The notes: a model not told the origin generated them from the sequence alone. DNA of 64,000 nt from Bacteroidales bacterium (GCA_017934545.1 JAGBJI010000001.1:62001-126000), one strand, 5' to 3'. Shown: positions 40,822 through 50,499, numbered from the stretch's first letter. Made by a program: numbers and translations.

Positions 40822-43197
40822 ATGTTGCTTTCGGAACTTAAAACAGGCGAAAAAGCGGTAATAGTAAAAGTGTTCGGTCACGGAGCGTTCAGAAAAAGAA
40901 TCCTTGAGATGGGGTTCATTTCGGGCAATGTGGTTGAATCCGTGCTGAATGCACCGTTGAACGACCCTATTAAGTACAAGGTTTTAAATTCCGAAGTTTC
41001 CCTTCGCCGCAAAGATGCGGGCAATATAGAGATTGTTTCCTTTGAAGAGGCACAGTCAATTGCCTCGGGCGATACTCCGTCGGTGCAGGCTCTTACCGAA
41101 CCTTCGGCTGTAAAGGATATAGCCCAAAAGAAAGCCAAAGTGATAAACGTAGCCTTGGTAGGGAATCCAAATTGCGGCAAAACCTCTATATTCAATGTGG
41201 CTGCACATGCCCACGAACATGTAGGCAATTACAGCGGAGTGACCGTTGACGAAAAGATAGGCACTTTTGTATACAACGGATATACGTTCAACCTTACCGA
41301 TTTGCCCGGTACTTATTCTTTGAGTGCATATTCACCCGAAGAACTGTATGTCCGCAGGCATATAACACAGAAAAAACCCGACATAATACTCAACGTAGTT
41401 GATTCTTCCAACTTGGAACGCAATCTTTATCTGACCATGCAGGTAATAGATATGGATTTGCGTGTGGTTATGGCACTGAATATGTACGACGAGTTGCAGT
41501 CCACGGGCGACAAACTTGATTTCGTCCAGTTAGGGCAACTGTTGGGTATACCCATTGTGCCGACTACGGGCAGAACGGGGCAGGGCGTGAATGAATTGTT
41601 TGATAAAATCATTGACGTTTACGAAGACAGGGACAAGCAATCGCACCATATACACGTCAATCACGGCGAAGAAATAGAGAAATGTATAAAACAACTGCGT
41701 ACGGCATTGTATCAGCACGGTTTTTCGGACGAGATGTCCACGCGTTTTCTGTCTATCAAACTTTTGGAAAATGATTCCGAGATGGAAAAATTCGTGCATG
41801 ACAACGATAAAGACGGCGATGTGATTGCCTTGCGTGACAGAATAGAGAAAGATTTTGAGAAAACGAACAAAACGGATACCGAAAACGCTATCACGGATGC
41901 TAAATACGGATTCATACGCGGTGCATTGAAAGAAGTATACCGCAAAAACGAACAAACGGACCGTAACAAAGTGACCGAGAAAATAGATTCCGTGGTTACG
42001 GATAAGTATTTGGGTTATCCTATATTCCTTTTGTTTATGTTCATAACCTTTTTCTGTACTTTCTTTATCGGACAATATCCTATGGATTGGATAGACAATT
42101 TGTTCGGATGGTTGGGCAGTGTTGTGGCAAACAATATGGCAGACGGGGCATTGAAGGATTTAATCGTTGACGGAGTGATTGGAGGAGTGGGAAGCGTTAT
42201 AGTGTTTTTGCCTAATATATTAATACTTTATTTATTTATCTCTTTTATGGAGGACAGCGGCTATATGGCACGTGCAGCATTCATTATGGACCGTCTGATG
42301 CACAAGATGGGCTTGCACGGCAAGAGTTTCATACCGATGATTATGGGCTTTGGCTGCAATGTTCCTGCAATGATGGCAACAAGAACTATAGAGGATAGAA
42401 AATCCCGCTTGATTACTTTGCTGATAATTCCTTTGATGTCCTGTTCGGCGAGAATTCCCGTTTATTTAATATTAATCGGGGCGTTTTTTCCGTCGCATGC
42501 AGCACTTATATTGTTGTTTTTGTATGTGTTGGGCATGGCTTTGGCGGTTGTAATGGCGAAGATATTCAGCAAATTTGTGGTCAAAGGCGAAAGTTCTCCG
42601 TTTGTAATGGAGTTGCCTCCTTACCGTATGCCGACAAACAAAGCGGTTTTGCGTCATACATGGGAAAAAGGCAAGGAGTATTTGAAGAAAATGGGAACGA
42701 TAATTCTGTTTGCATCCATTTTGGTGTGGGCTTTGGGATATTATCCTAACCATAACGTGTACGACAATCCTAAACAGCAGGTGGAGAATTCATATTTGGG
42801 CAAAATAGGCAAAGGTATTGAACCGGTGATGGCTCCTTGCGGCTTTGATTGGAAACAAAGTGTTTCGTTGTTAAGCGGAGCTTTTGCCAAGGAAATAGTG
42901 GCTTCAACGATGGGAGTGCTGTATTCTTCGTCCGAAGACAGTGTTCAAATCAATGAAAGTACGGATGCGGACAGCGAACTGCGTATCTCACGCCTTATAC
43001 ATAACAATATGACTCCTTTATCGGCATTTGCCATGCTTATATTCGTACTTCTGTACATGCCGTGTCTGTCTTCCGTCACTGCAATCAAGAGTGAAACGGG
43101 CAAATGGCGGTGGGCATTGTTCGTAGTGTGTTATACAATCGCTCTTGCGTGGATTTGTTCGTTTGTAGTTTACCAAACAGGAAGTTTATTGCTATGA
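40822..43197 (+). CDS. feoB: FeoA-FeoB fusion, ferrous iron transporter
   Basis: 791 residues. Residues 1-75 form a FeoA (SH3-like) domain (LLSELKTGEKAVIVKVFGHG, RRKDAGNIEIV). The G-protein domain starts near residue 110 with VALVGNPNCGKTSIFNV (P-loop), then GNYSGVTVDE, LTDLPGTYSL and ALNMYDE (NxxD-like). The membrane part has DSGYMARAAFIMDRLMHKMG and GFGCNVPAMM as conserved FeoB motifs, and a second Cys motif in PLMSCSARIPVY. It imports Fe2+ across the inner membrane. The fusion of FeoA to FeoB is known in this phylum. A small Cys-rich gene overlaps its end. Confidence 0.95.
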   Translation: MLLSELKTGEKAVIVKVFGHGAFRKRILEMGFISGNVVESVLNAPLNDPIKYKVLNSEVSLRRKDAGNIEIVSFEEAQSIASGDTPSVQALTEPSAVKDIAQKKAKVINVALVGNPNCGKTSIFNVAAHAHEHVGNYSGVTVDEKIGTFVYNGYTFNLTDLPGTYSLSAYSPEELYVRRHITQKKPDIILNVVDSSNLERNLYLTMQVIDMDLRVVMALNMYDELQSTGDKLDFVQLGQLLGIPIVPTTGRTGQGVNELFDKIIDVYEDRDKQSHHIHVNHGEEIEKCIKQLRTALYQHGFSDEMSTRFLSIKLLENDSEMEKFVHDNDKDGDVIALRDRIEKDFEKTNKTDTENAITDAKYGFIRGALKEVYRKNEQTDRNKVTEKIDSVVTDKYLGYPIFLLFMFITFFCTFFIGQYPMDWIDNLFGWLGSVVANNMADGALKDLIVDGVIGGVGSVIVFLPNILILYLFISFMEDSGYMARAAFIMDRLMHKMGLHGKSFIPMIMGFGCNVPAMMATRTIEDRKSRLITLLIIPLMSCSARIPVYLILIGAFFPSHAALILLFLYVLGMALAVVMAKIFSKFVVKGESSPFVMELPPYRMPTNKAVLRHTWEKGKEYLKKMGTIILFASILVWALGYYPNHNVYDNPKQQVENSYLGKIGKGIEPVMAPCGFDWKQSVSLLSGAFAKEIVASTMGVLYSSSEDSVQINESTDADSELRISRLIHNNMTPLSAFAMLIFVLLYMPCLSSVTAIKSETGKWRWALFVVCYTIALAWICSFVVYQTGSLLL

Positions 43198-43337
43198 TAC
43201 AGACAGTGGTTGTAATATTAATAGTATTGATTGCAGCATTCTTTGCCTTAAGAAAGCTCTTCCGTACGGTCAGCGGCAAAGATAAAGGCTGCAATTGCGG
43301 ATGTAACGGAAGTTGTACTTGTTGTAAAGAAAAATAA
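43194..43337 (+). CDS. FeoB-associated Cys-rich membrane protein
   Basis: 47 residues. MIQTVVVILIVLIAAFFALR is one membrane segment, and the tail carries GCNCGCNGSCTCC. The start codon overlaps the feoB stop (ATGA), so the two are translationally coupled. This matches the small Feo partner family reported next to FeoB; it probably helps assemble or tune the transporter. A metal-binding role for the Cys cluster is inference. Confidence 0.85.
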   Translation: MIQTVVVILIVLIAAFFALRKLFRTVSGKDKGCNCGCNGSCTCCKEK

Positions 43338-43384
43338 ATATATTTTAAGCCATATAAATATTATAATTGTTCCTTAAATACGTG

Positions 43385-43423
43385 AAAGCAGGCTTGTTGG
43401 GAAAACAATCACCTGCTTTTTTT
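43385..43423 (+). terminator. Terminator of the feo operon
   Basis: AAAGCAGG (43385-43392) pairs with CCTGCTTT (43412-43419), followed by a T-run. Confidence 0.7.
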
Positions 43424-43430
43424 ATTGATT

Positions 43431-43462
43431 TTGCGGTAAAAGAAAAAATATTTGTAACTTTG
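43431..43462 (+). promoter_or_regulatory. Promoter of the B12-riboswitch transcript
   Basis: TTG (43431-43433), 21 nt, then TAACTTTG (43455-43462). The predicted start lies about 5 nt before the first riboswitch helix. Confidence 0.65.
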
Positions 43463-43472
43463 CAATCTCAAA

Positions 43473-43640
43473 TACAGGTTTTTGCAAGGCAAAATTAATA
43501 GGGAATCCGGTGAAAATCCGGAACTATACCCGTAGCTGTGAGTTTCAAAAAAAGAATACAACATTCCAAAGCCATTGCTTGACAAAGTGAGAAGGCCGTT
43601 GTATTTGGAAACAAGTCAGAAGACCTGCCTGTTGTTTGAC
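43473..43640 (+). ncRNA. Adenosylcobalamin (B12) riboswitch
   Basis: The core reads GGGAATCCGGTGAAAATCCG, then ACTATACCCGTAGCTGTGAG, and ends with AAGTCAGAAGACCTGCC, all matching the B12 box pattern. ACAGG (43474-43478) pairs with CCTGT to close the first helix. Downstream, GTAAAGAATCGTAA (43641-43654) can pair with TTCTTTAC (43702-43709) or TTACGAT (43722-43728), giving competing hairpins that could act as the expression switch. The controlled gene starts at 43766. The gap of 428 nt holds only this, the promoter and the feo terminator. Confidence 0.9.
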
Positions 43641-43765
43641 GTAAAGAATCGTAACTTTCGGGTATTGAAGATGCGGTTGCACAATTTTATTGCCATAGCA
43701 TTTCTTTACAAAAGAAAAAGATTACGATATGTTTTTATTTATTAACACTTAAAAAAGTTACAAAC

Positions 43766-45844
43766 ATGGGAAAAAAAACATTCGTGAGTGTATTGCTGAC
43801 TCTGACAGCATTTTCGGGATTGTATGCCCAGAAATTAAAATCATCGACTGACATTTCAAGCACGGACAACAGCATTGTGGCGTGGGCAAACGGTGCAGAA
43901 GTCTACGGTACACAGTCCGTTACGGCGGGTTATTACTACAATGCGGTGGGCCAAGCGACAAGCAGCAAACATGTAACCCTTGCTGCATCGTCCCAAGTGA
44001 CCGTTACCTTTGACCGTCCTATAAAAGACGGACAGGGAAACGATTTTGCCGTTTTTGCAAACAATTCTTCTTCCATTACGGCAAAGGTTGAAGTAAGTTC
44101 GGACGGAAAAAACTTCTTTGAATTCTCCTCTTTAACGGGAACGCAAAGTGCAGGCTACGGAACGTTGTACGACATTGACGATTTGGACGATGACTCTGCG
44201 TTGGACAAAAACAATATAAGATTTGTAAGAATAAAAACCACGGCGGCAGGATTCAATTTCGCAGGCGTGGGAGTTATGAATGCAGGCGGTAAATATACCG
44301 TTGCCGATATGGAAGGATTGCTTTCTGCGGCCAACAGTTATGAGATAGTTGGCAGCAGCGTGAGCGGAGCGTCGTTAAGTAACCAGACGGACGATTACGG
44401 TATGAGTATGTATGTAAAGAATTATGTTTCGGGCGGATTGATATTCCAAGGTTTAGCCGTATACGGCGGTTCTATGGCAATAGGATTCGGTCCGTCAAAC
44501 ATAACCAATACTTCTTCGGCAACGGGTAACGGTTACGGTGCAAGTTATTATGCTTCTTCCGCATTGGCAGGGGCAGAAGGACAGGGCAAAGGTTATTTGC
44601 AGGCATACTATTCCGAGTGGAATACCGCTGCATCTACACAACACAGCTTGGTAATGCGTAGCGACACTTCCGCATTCTATCCTATGGGCGTTTATGTGTG
44701 CAACAGTATGTCTTCTTACGGCTATTCAGGCTCAACCAACGACGGTCAACCGGGCTATCATCAGGTTTTGGCAATAGGCTACGACGCTTCGGGCAATGTA
44801 ACCGACACTGCAAAAGCATATCTTATCAACAACTCAACTTTCGGCAACGCAAAAGATTGGCGTTATATGGATTTAACCCCGTTGAAACAAGTAACTAAAA
44901 TAAAATTCATACTTAAGACCAATTATTCAAGTCAATTCGGAATGGATATTCCTGCATATTTCTGCGTGGATAATCTGACATACCTTGACCAATTGCCTGT
45001 TGAGTGCGATGCTCCCGCAAATTTGGCATGTACGGATACAACTTCTAACAGTGCAACAATCAAGTGGACGGGCGAAGCGGAAAAATACAACGTTAAATTG
45101 GGTCTTGACGGCACTGTAAACGAAGTTGAAGACACTGTCTATACATTTTCGGAACTTCAACAAGACTCTTTGTATACGGTATATGTTCAATCCGTCTGCG
45201 AAGATGACAATTCGCAATGGGTAAGCCTGCAATTCAAAACCCTTCAAGCAGAAGACCCTTGCAGCGAAACTTTGCAAAGCGAACTTTACGACACTATTTG
45301 CCAAGGCACGCAGTGGGAATACAACGGCGAAGTCTACACTCACGGCGGTGAATACACTGTTGTTTTGCAAACGGAGGCAGGTTGCGACAGCACGGTGACA
45401 ATATATTTGCATGAAAATCCTACCGTGCAAACCGATGTATATGATACGATAGCCGAAGGCGACAGTTATACTTTCGGAGAGTTGACTTTAAGCGAAGCGG
45501 GTGTGTACACACAGACATTGGAAAGTACTTTGACGGGTTGCGACAGCACTGTAACGCTTTATTTGGCGGTAAAAACCAATGCCTTGAGCGATGCTGAAGC
45601 GTTGTTAAGTGCAAATATTTATCCTAATCCTGCAAAAGATTATGTTCAAATAAGAATCAACGGCGTTAGAGGCATGTTGCAAATAACCGTAACCGACCTT
45701 AACGCAAGGGAAGTATTGAAACAAAACATCAGCAACGCCGAACAAGAAATTGTATTTGATGTAAAACATCTTGCTGCGGGCGTTTACTATCTGCGTATAG
45801 AGGGAGAAAACATATTGAAAACCGAAAAACTTGTTATCAAATAA
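43766..45844 (+). CDS. B12-regulated DUF4465 surface protein with T9SS sorting domain
   Basis: 692 residues. Signal peptide about 1-21 (ending LYAQK). About residues 30-410 form a DUF4465-like region (AVGQATSSKHVTLAASSQVT, WRYMDLTPLKQVTKIKFILK, IPAYFCVDNLTYLD). A fibronectin-like domain (about 415-500) and two GCDSTVT(I/L)YL repeats follow, then a type-A CTD (IYPNPAKDYVQIRI to TEKLVIK). I recall DUF4465 proteins in Bacteroides B12 loci being reported as surface cobalamin binders (BtuH-like); this was not checked. A B12 riboswitch lies in front, so a B12-capture role is plausible. T9SS would place it on the surface. Confidence 0.8.
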   Translation: MGKKTFVSVLLTLTAFSGLYAQKLKSSTDISSTDNSIVAWANGAEVYGTQSVTAGYYYNAVGQATSSKHVTLAASSQVTVTFDRPIKDGQGNDFAVFANNSSSITAKVEVSSDGKNFFEFSSLTGTQSAGYGTLYDIDDLDDDSALDKNNIRFVRIKTTAAGFNFAGVGVMNAGGKYTVADMEGLLSAANSYEIVGSSVSGASLSNQTDDYGMSMYVKNYVSGGLIFQGLAVYGGSMAIGFGPSNITNTSSATGNGYGASYYASSALAGAEGQGKGYLQAYYSEWNTAASTQHSLVMRSDTSAFYPMGVYVCNSMSSYGYSGSTNDGQPGYHQVLAIGYDASGNVTDTAKAYLINNSTFGNAKDWRYMDLTPLKQVTKIKFILKTNYSSQFGMDIPAYFCVDNLTYLDQLPVECDAPANLACTDTTSNSATIKWTGEAEKYNVKLGLDGTVNEVEDTVYTFSELQQDSLYTVYVQSVCEDDNSQWVSLQFKTLQAEDPCSETLQSELYDTICQGTQWEYNGEVYTHGGEYTVVLQTEAGCDSTVTIYLHENPTVQTDVYDTIAEGDSYTFGELTLSEAGVYTQTLESTLTGCDSTVTLYLAVKTNALSDAEALLSANIYPNPAKDYVQIRINGVRGMLQITVTDLNAREVLKQNISNAEQEIVFDVKHLAAGVYYLRIEGENILKTEKLVIK

Positions 45845-45865
45845 CGTTTAAATCAACATGAAAAG

Positions 45866-45900
45866 AAAAGATACGGAAAAAGTTTTCCGTATCTTTTTGT
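45866..45900. terminator. Bidirectional terminator after the DUF4465 gene
   Basis: AAAAGATACGGAAAA (45866-45880) pairs perfectly with its complement at 45883-45897. It lies between convergent genes. Confidence 0.75.
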
Positions 45901-45927
45901 TTTATGGGGTAAAACAATGTTTTGCAA

Positions 45928-46968
45928 TTAAATTCTGCCGCCGCAGATAAAGGAAAGAAAAGCAGGACATTTCTTTTTCATCAAAGTAAACAGACCTGTC
46001 AAAAAAGCGGTACACGCAACAACGGGAAAGACATACATAATCAAAAATCCCAAACTGTTGTCTGGTACAAATTTTATCAAAGGCCGTGTGAATGCGTATA
46101 CAATTACTGGCGGGTGTGCGGCAAAAAGAAAGAACAAAGATGATTTCAGCACGGGGTTGGCGGCAATGCGCCGGCGTTCAATCATAAGTGACGTCAGGTA
46201 AAGTACGGAAACAACGCCTGCAAATATACATAAACAGTGCAGATAGGTGTTGTTTGACGCCGTGTGTACACTTTTGTAAGGTGCGATATTGACTGCGGTG
46301 TCGGCAATAAGCAGCAAAGCAAAAGCAATCACAGGCCAAAATTTCAACTTCCTTACTTGCTCAACCATGTTTTTGTTTGTAACGGAGAAATACGCCCCCA
46401 AACAGAAAAAGAACAGCGAGTTGTCAGCCCAAAAACCCGAATCCGACAGCCACAAAAGCCCGAGAAGGAAGACAAAATAAGATTTAAACTTTCGTATCAG
46501 CACATACAACACGGGCGAAACCAATGCAAATATCATCAAATCGCATATGTACCAAAACTGAATGGCGGGTGGAAACGGAAATCCTTTTATCTGCGAAAGT
46601 ATTTCTCCGTTTACGCCTTTTGCAGCAGCGATTTTCAAAACCAACATCAGCAGATTCCAAAACAAATAGGGGATAAGCAGGGTTTTTATGCGGGAGCGAA
46701 GTTTTTGTTTGTAAACTGCGGGCGTAAAACCGTCGGCGGAATTTTTTACAAAGAAGAAAAAATAGCCTGAAAACAGGAAAAACGTCGGTACGGCTATGCG
46801 TGACAGTATTTGTGAGAAGAAAAAGTAAATACCGTAGGCTGCATGGGAAGCGTTTAATGACATCAAAGAGTAGTGGTCAACGTGAATAAGCATGACCAGC
46901 ACTATAAGCGGAAAACGTAACCAATCTACAGTTTGGGATTGCAACCGATAGTAAAACTCTTTTTCCAT
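45928..46968 (-). CDS. Acyltransferase-3 family membrane protein
   Basis: 346 residues from the ATG at 46968; the ATG at 46986 inside a CATATG repeat is an alternative. About ten hydrophobic segments. VDWLRFPLIVLVMLIHVDHY (first segment with the His of the family) and FFFSQILSRIAVPTFFLFSG are the usual starts of acyltransferase-3 proteins, which O-acylate glycans or lipids in the inner membrane. The acceptor is unknown. It lies downstream of pdxJ, but the repeat array separates the two, so co-transcription is uncertain. It faces the DUF4465 gene. Confidence 0.8.
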   Translation of the reverse strand: MEKEFYYRLQSQTVDWLRFPLIVLVMLIHVDHYSLMSLNASHAAYGIYFFFSQILSRIAVPTFFLFSGYFFFFVKNSADGFTPAVYKQKLRSRIKTLLIPYLFWNLLMLVLKIAAAKGVNGEILSQIKGFPFPPAIQFWYICDLMIFALVSPVLYVLIRKFKSYFVFLLGLLWLSDSGFWADNSLFFFCLGAYFSVTNKNMVEQVRKLKFWPVIAFALLLIADTAVNIAPYKSVHTASNNTYLHCLCIFAGVVSVLYLTSLMIERRRIAANPVLKSSLFFLFAAHPPVIVYAFTRPLIKFVPDNSLGFLIMYVFPVVACTAFLTGLFTLMKKKCPAFLSFICGGRI

Positions 46969-46977
46969 TGCATTTTC

Positions 46978-47061
46978 AAAATACATATGTTTTTCAATCA
47001 AAAAACATATGTATTTTTGTTCAAAAACATATGTTTTTTATAAAAAATACATATGTATTTT
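46978..47061. repeat. 22-nt-pitch palindromic array, core CATATG, copy 2 (4 units)
   Basis: CATATG occurs at 46984, 47006, 47028 and 47050, exactly 22 nt apart, with A- and T-tract flanks as in the copy at 39.6 kb. It lies between two minus-strand genes and overlaps an alternative start codon of the acyltransferase gene. Confidence 0.85.
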
Positions 47062-47083
47062 AATTTTACTTTCAGATTTTGTT

Positions 47084-47794
47084 TCAGTGCAAGCACCGAA
47101 GATACATTTCCACCGTGTTTTTCAAACCCAAATACAGAGCGTCGCATATAAGGGCATGACCTATTGACACCTCACTGGTGTAAGGTATGGTTTTAACGAA
47201 GTATTCCAAGTTGTCCAAACTTAAATCGTGGCCTGCATTAAGCCCCAATCCCAAATCTTCTGCACACCGTGCTGCACGGACAAAGGGTTCTATGGCTTTT
47301 TCCCTGTTTTTGAAGTAATTCTCTGCATAACTCTGGGTGTAGAGTTCCACTCTGTCCGCTCCGCATTGTGCAGCACCTTCAACCATGCGGCAATCTGCGT
47401 CAACGAACACGCTTACGCGGCAGATGGGTTTAAGCCTTGCTATAATATCTTTCAGTTGGGCTGCATCGTTTACGGTATCCCATCCGTGATTTGACGTAAG
47501 TTGGTCGGGTTTGTCGGGAACCAATGTAGCCTGTGCGGGTTTGATGTCTTTGATTATAGAAATGTATCTTTCGTCGGGGTATCCTTCTATGTTGAACTCC
47601 GTTTTTACCGTGTCCTTAAGGACATATACGTCGTTTTTCGTTATATGCCGTTCATCAGGACGGGGATGCACGGTTATGCCTTCCGCTCCGAAAGATTCTA
47701 TTTGTTTTGCCGCATAAATAATATCGGGGTTGTTGCCCCCGCGGGCGTTTCTTAATGTTGCTATTTTGTTGATGTTTACACTTAAACGGGTCAT
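47084..47794 (-). CDS. pdxJ: Pyridoxine 5'-phosphate synthase
   Basis: 236 residues, the usual length. LSVNINKIATLRNARGGNNP is the start motif (N-x-D-like with H or K). The active-site residues GITVHPRPDERHI (His, Arg) and FNIEGYPDERYI follow, and GLGLNAGHDLSLDNL is the conserved glycine-rich GHD motif. It condenses 3-amino-acetone-phosphate with 1-deoxyxylulose-5-phosphate to make pyridoxine 5'-phosphate, the vitamin B6 precursor. No other B6 gene lies nearby. Confidence 0.95.
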   Translation of the reverse strand: MTRLSVNINKIATLRNARGGNNPDIIYAAKQIESFGAEGITVHPRPDERHITKNDVYVLKDTVKTEFNIEGYPDERYISIIKDIKPAQATLVPDKPDQLTSNHGWDTVNDAAQLKDIIARLKPICRVSVFVDADCRMVEGAAQCGADRVELYTQSYAENYFKNREKAIEPFVRAARCAEDLGLGLNAGHDLSLDNLEYFVKTIPYTSEVSIGHALICDALYLGLKNTVEMYLRCLH

Positions 47795-47881
47795 TGTCGT
47801 TGATGTTTTTATGTTTTGTTTGTTTTTAAATCATAAAATTGTTACGATTCTGCGTTGTTTTGAGGCAGTGTTATGCGTAGT

Positions 47882-49051
47882 TTACCACAAAAAATTGTTG
47901 TACGGATAAATCTTGGCGTGGATTGTTTTTATTTTGTCGTACATCACTTGTTTTAATTCTTCAATGTTTTGTTTTTCTTTTGCTGAAATGAAGACCACTT
48001 CGCACTTTGCGTTGTTCAGATACGTACGTTTCCAATCCTCAAGCGAAAAGTTGTACTTTTCAACGGGGGTTAAATCGTCCTCGTCTTTCTTTATATAAGA
48101 ATAGGCGTCGGTTTTGTTGAACACCATTATCATTTCCTTGTCGCCCGCACCTATTTCGTTGAGCGTTTTCGTCACTTCGTTGATTTGGTTCTCAAAGTCA
48201 GGGTGGGAGATGTCGGCAACGTGAATCAACAAATCAGATTCTTTGACTTCGTCAAGCGTGCTTTTGAAACTTTCCAGCAGAGTTGCGGGCAGTTTGCGTA
48301 TAAAGCCGACCGTATCCGTAAGCAAGAACGGCAGATTGTCTATTACCACTTTGCGTATTGTAGTATCCAGCGTGGCAAAGAGTTTGTTTTCCGACAGTAC
48401 TTCTGATTTTGCCAGCATGTTAAGTATTGTGGATTTGCCCACATTGGTATATCCGACAAGGGATACACGTACCAATTGTTTACGGTTCTTACGCTGCAGA
48501 GTCTTTTGCCTGTCTATTTCCGCAAGTTTTTGTTTTAAAAGCGATATTTTGGACAGTACTATTCTGCGGTCTGTTTCTATCTGTGTTTCTCCCGGTCCTC
48601 TCATGTTCAGACCTCCTTTCTGTCTGTCCAAGTGCGTCCACATACGCTTCAAACGCGGAAGCAAATATTTGTATTGTGCAAGTTCTACCTGTATTTTGCT
48701 GTGTGCGGTGCTTGCATGCAGGGCAAAAATGTTTAAGATGACCTGTGTGCGGTCCAAAACATTGCATTGCAAAATGTTTTCAATGTTTCTAAGTTGTGCA
48801 GGCGTGAGTTCGTCGTCAAAGACTGCGTATTCCAATTGGTTTTCTTCTATATACGATTTTATTTCCTGCAATTTTCCGCTGCCCACATATGTACGTGAGT
48901 CGGCTTGTTGCATGCGTTGCGAAAACGATTTGATTGCTACGGCTCCCAAAGTCGTAATCAAAAAGTTCAGCTCGTTGATATAGTCCGTCAGAGTGTTGTC
49001 ACTGACGTACGGAGTTTGCACAAAAACCGTCACGCATCTGTCTTGAGTCAT
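47882..49051 (-). CDS. hflX: HflX GTPase
   Basis: 389 residues from the ATG at 49051, chosen because it overlaps the cstA stop (ATGA) and fits the normal HflX start. The N-terminal domain contains YVGSGKLQEIKSYIEENQLE and LDRTQVILNIFALHASTAHS, and GGLNMRGPGETQIETDRR is the HflX hallmark. The GTPase domain has SLVGYTNVGKSTILNM (P-loop), DTVGFIRKLP and VFNKTDA. HflX splits stalled ribosomes, especially under heat stress. Translationally coupled to cstA. Confidence 0.94.
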   Translation of the reverse strand: MTQDRCVTVFVQTPYVSDNTLTDYINELNFLITTLGAVAIKSFSQRMQQADSRTYVGSGKLQEIKSYIEENQLEYAVFDDELTPAQLRNIENILQCNVLDRTQVILNIFALHASTAHSKIQVELAQYKYLLPRLKRMWTHLDRQKGGLNMRGPGETQIETDRRIVLSKISLLKQKLAEIDRQKTLQRKNRKQLVRVSLVGYTNVGKSTILNMLAKSEVLSENKLFATLDTTIRKVVIDNLPFLLTDTVGFIRKLPATLLESFKSTLDEVKESDLLIHVADISHPDFENQINEVTKTLNEIGAGDKEMIMVFNKTDAYSYIKKDEDDLTPVEKYNFSLEDWKRTYLNNAKCEVVFISAKEKQNIEELKQVMYDKIKTIHAKIYPYNNFLW

Positions 49052-50499
49052 AGCAATTCTTTGTGTTGTTTTCTGTAACCCGTAGCCCAATACGAGAAAA
49101 TGCCCAAAAAGACCGCTGCCACCGCAATTCCGCACGCCACGCCTATATTGTACGGAATGTGAAAGCCTTCGGGGGCTACCAAAATATAGGTAAAGCAAAC
49201 CGCAGTCATAAACATGGCGGGTATGATTGTGATTATAAACTGACGTTTTTCCTTAAACAAATACACAGTGCAAGCCCAAAGCGTGAATATTGACAGGGTT
49301 TGGTTGCTCCAAGCGAAATAACGCCACAGCACATCGGCTTGTAAATTCATTATAAGGAATACCAAGGCAAACATCGGCAATGCTATTACCAACCGTTTGG
49401 CAATTGATTTTTGTTCAAAGTGAAGAAAATCGGCTATAATCAGTCTTCCGCTTCTCAAGGCGGTGTCTCCCGAGGTTATAGGGGCTACAACCACGCCTAT
49501 AATCGCCAATATTCCGCCTACGGTGCCGAGCCATCCTTTGCAAATGGCGGATACTATTTCTGCGGTTTCGTGTCCTTGGGCTGAATACTGTTGCAAGGCC
49601 AATATACCGTTAGGACACTCGGGGAACATAGAGGCAAAAAACGACGAAGCACTTGCCGCCCAAATCAAAGCCACAATTCCTTCGGTCACCATTGCTCCGT
49701 AAAACACTCTGCGGCCGTAGCGTTCGTTAGTAATACACCTTGCCATCAATGGCGACTGCGTTGCATGGAAACCGCTTATCGCTCCGCAGGCAATGGATAC
49801 GAACATCATAGGAAAGATTGGCAAGTGTTTAGGGTGCATGTTATGAAAATTCTCCCAAAGTTCGGGTACGGGGGCGTGGGTTCTGAATATGGAAACCAGA
49901 AGTCCCAATGCCATAAAGATGAATATAAATCCGAAAACGGGATATATCTTACCTATTATTTTGTCTACGGGAAGCAGCGTGGCAAGTATATAATACGCAA
50001 AAACTATTATCGCAAATACGGTAACGCTTACATTAGGCAGCAATCCGTGAAGCAACGCTGCGGGCTGCGATACGAATACCGCTCCGACCATTACCAACAA
50101 TACTATGGTGAAAAGCAGCATAACGGTTTTAACTCCTTTTCCCAATTGCGAGCCTACTATCTCGGTTAAACTCGCACCGTTTTGCCGTATGCTAATCATA
50201 GCGGATATGAAATCGTGTACAGCACCTCCGAAGATGGTTCCGAACACTATCCAAAGAAAAGCAGCGGGTCCGAACATAATACCCATAACTGCTCCGAAGA
50301 TAGGTCCCGTGCCTGCGATGTTAAGAAATTGTATCAAAAACAATTTCCACCACGGCATGGCTATGTAGTCCACTCCGTCGGGGTTTTCCACTGCTGGCGT
50401 TTTTCTTTTCGGATTTACCTTAAACACTTTCTCGGCTACCGCTCCGTAAAGCAGATAACCCAAAACCAATAAGCATAATGCTGTTACGAATGTTATCAT
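49048..50499 (-). CDS. cstA: Carbon starvation protein CstA
   Basis: 483 residues with many membrane segments, the short form. YIAMPWWKLFLIQFLNIAGTGPIFGAVMG is the family hallmark, and GGAVHDFISAMISIRQNGAS and SGFHATQSPLMARCI are further conserved motifs. CstA proteins import peptides or pyruvate across the inner membrane during starvation. A good Shine-Dalgarno-like AAAGGAG lies before the start. It overlaps hflX by 4 nt, so the two are probably co-transcribed. Confidence 0.92.
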   Translation of the reverse strand: MITFVTALCLLVLGYLLYGAVAEKVFKVNPKRKTPAVENPDGVDYIAMPWWKLFLIQFLNIAGTGPIFGAVMGIMFGPAAFLWIVFGTIFGGAVHDFISAMISIRQNGASLTEIVGSQLGKGVKTVMLLFTIVLLVMVGAVFVSQPAALLHGLLPNVSVTVFAIIVFAYYILATLLPVDKIIGKIYPVFGFIFIFMALGLLVSIFRTHAPVPELWENFHNMHPKHLPIFPMMFVSIACGAISGFHATQSPLMARCITNERYGRRVFYGAMVTEGIVALIWAASASSFFASMFPECPNGILALQQYSAQGHETAEIVSAICKGWLGTVGGILAIIGVVVAPITSGDTALRSGRLIIADFLHFEQKSIAKRLVIALPMFALVFLIMNLQADVLWRYFAWSNQTLSIFTLWACTVYLFKEKRQFIITIIPAMFMTAVCFTYILVAPEGFHIPYNIGVACGIAVAAVFLGIFSYWATGYRKQHKELL

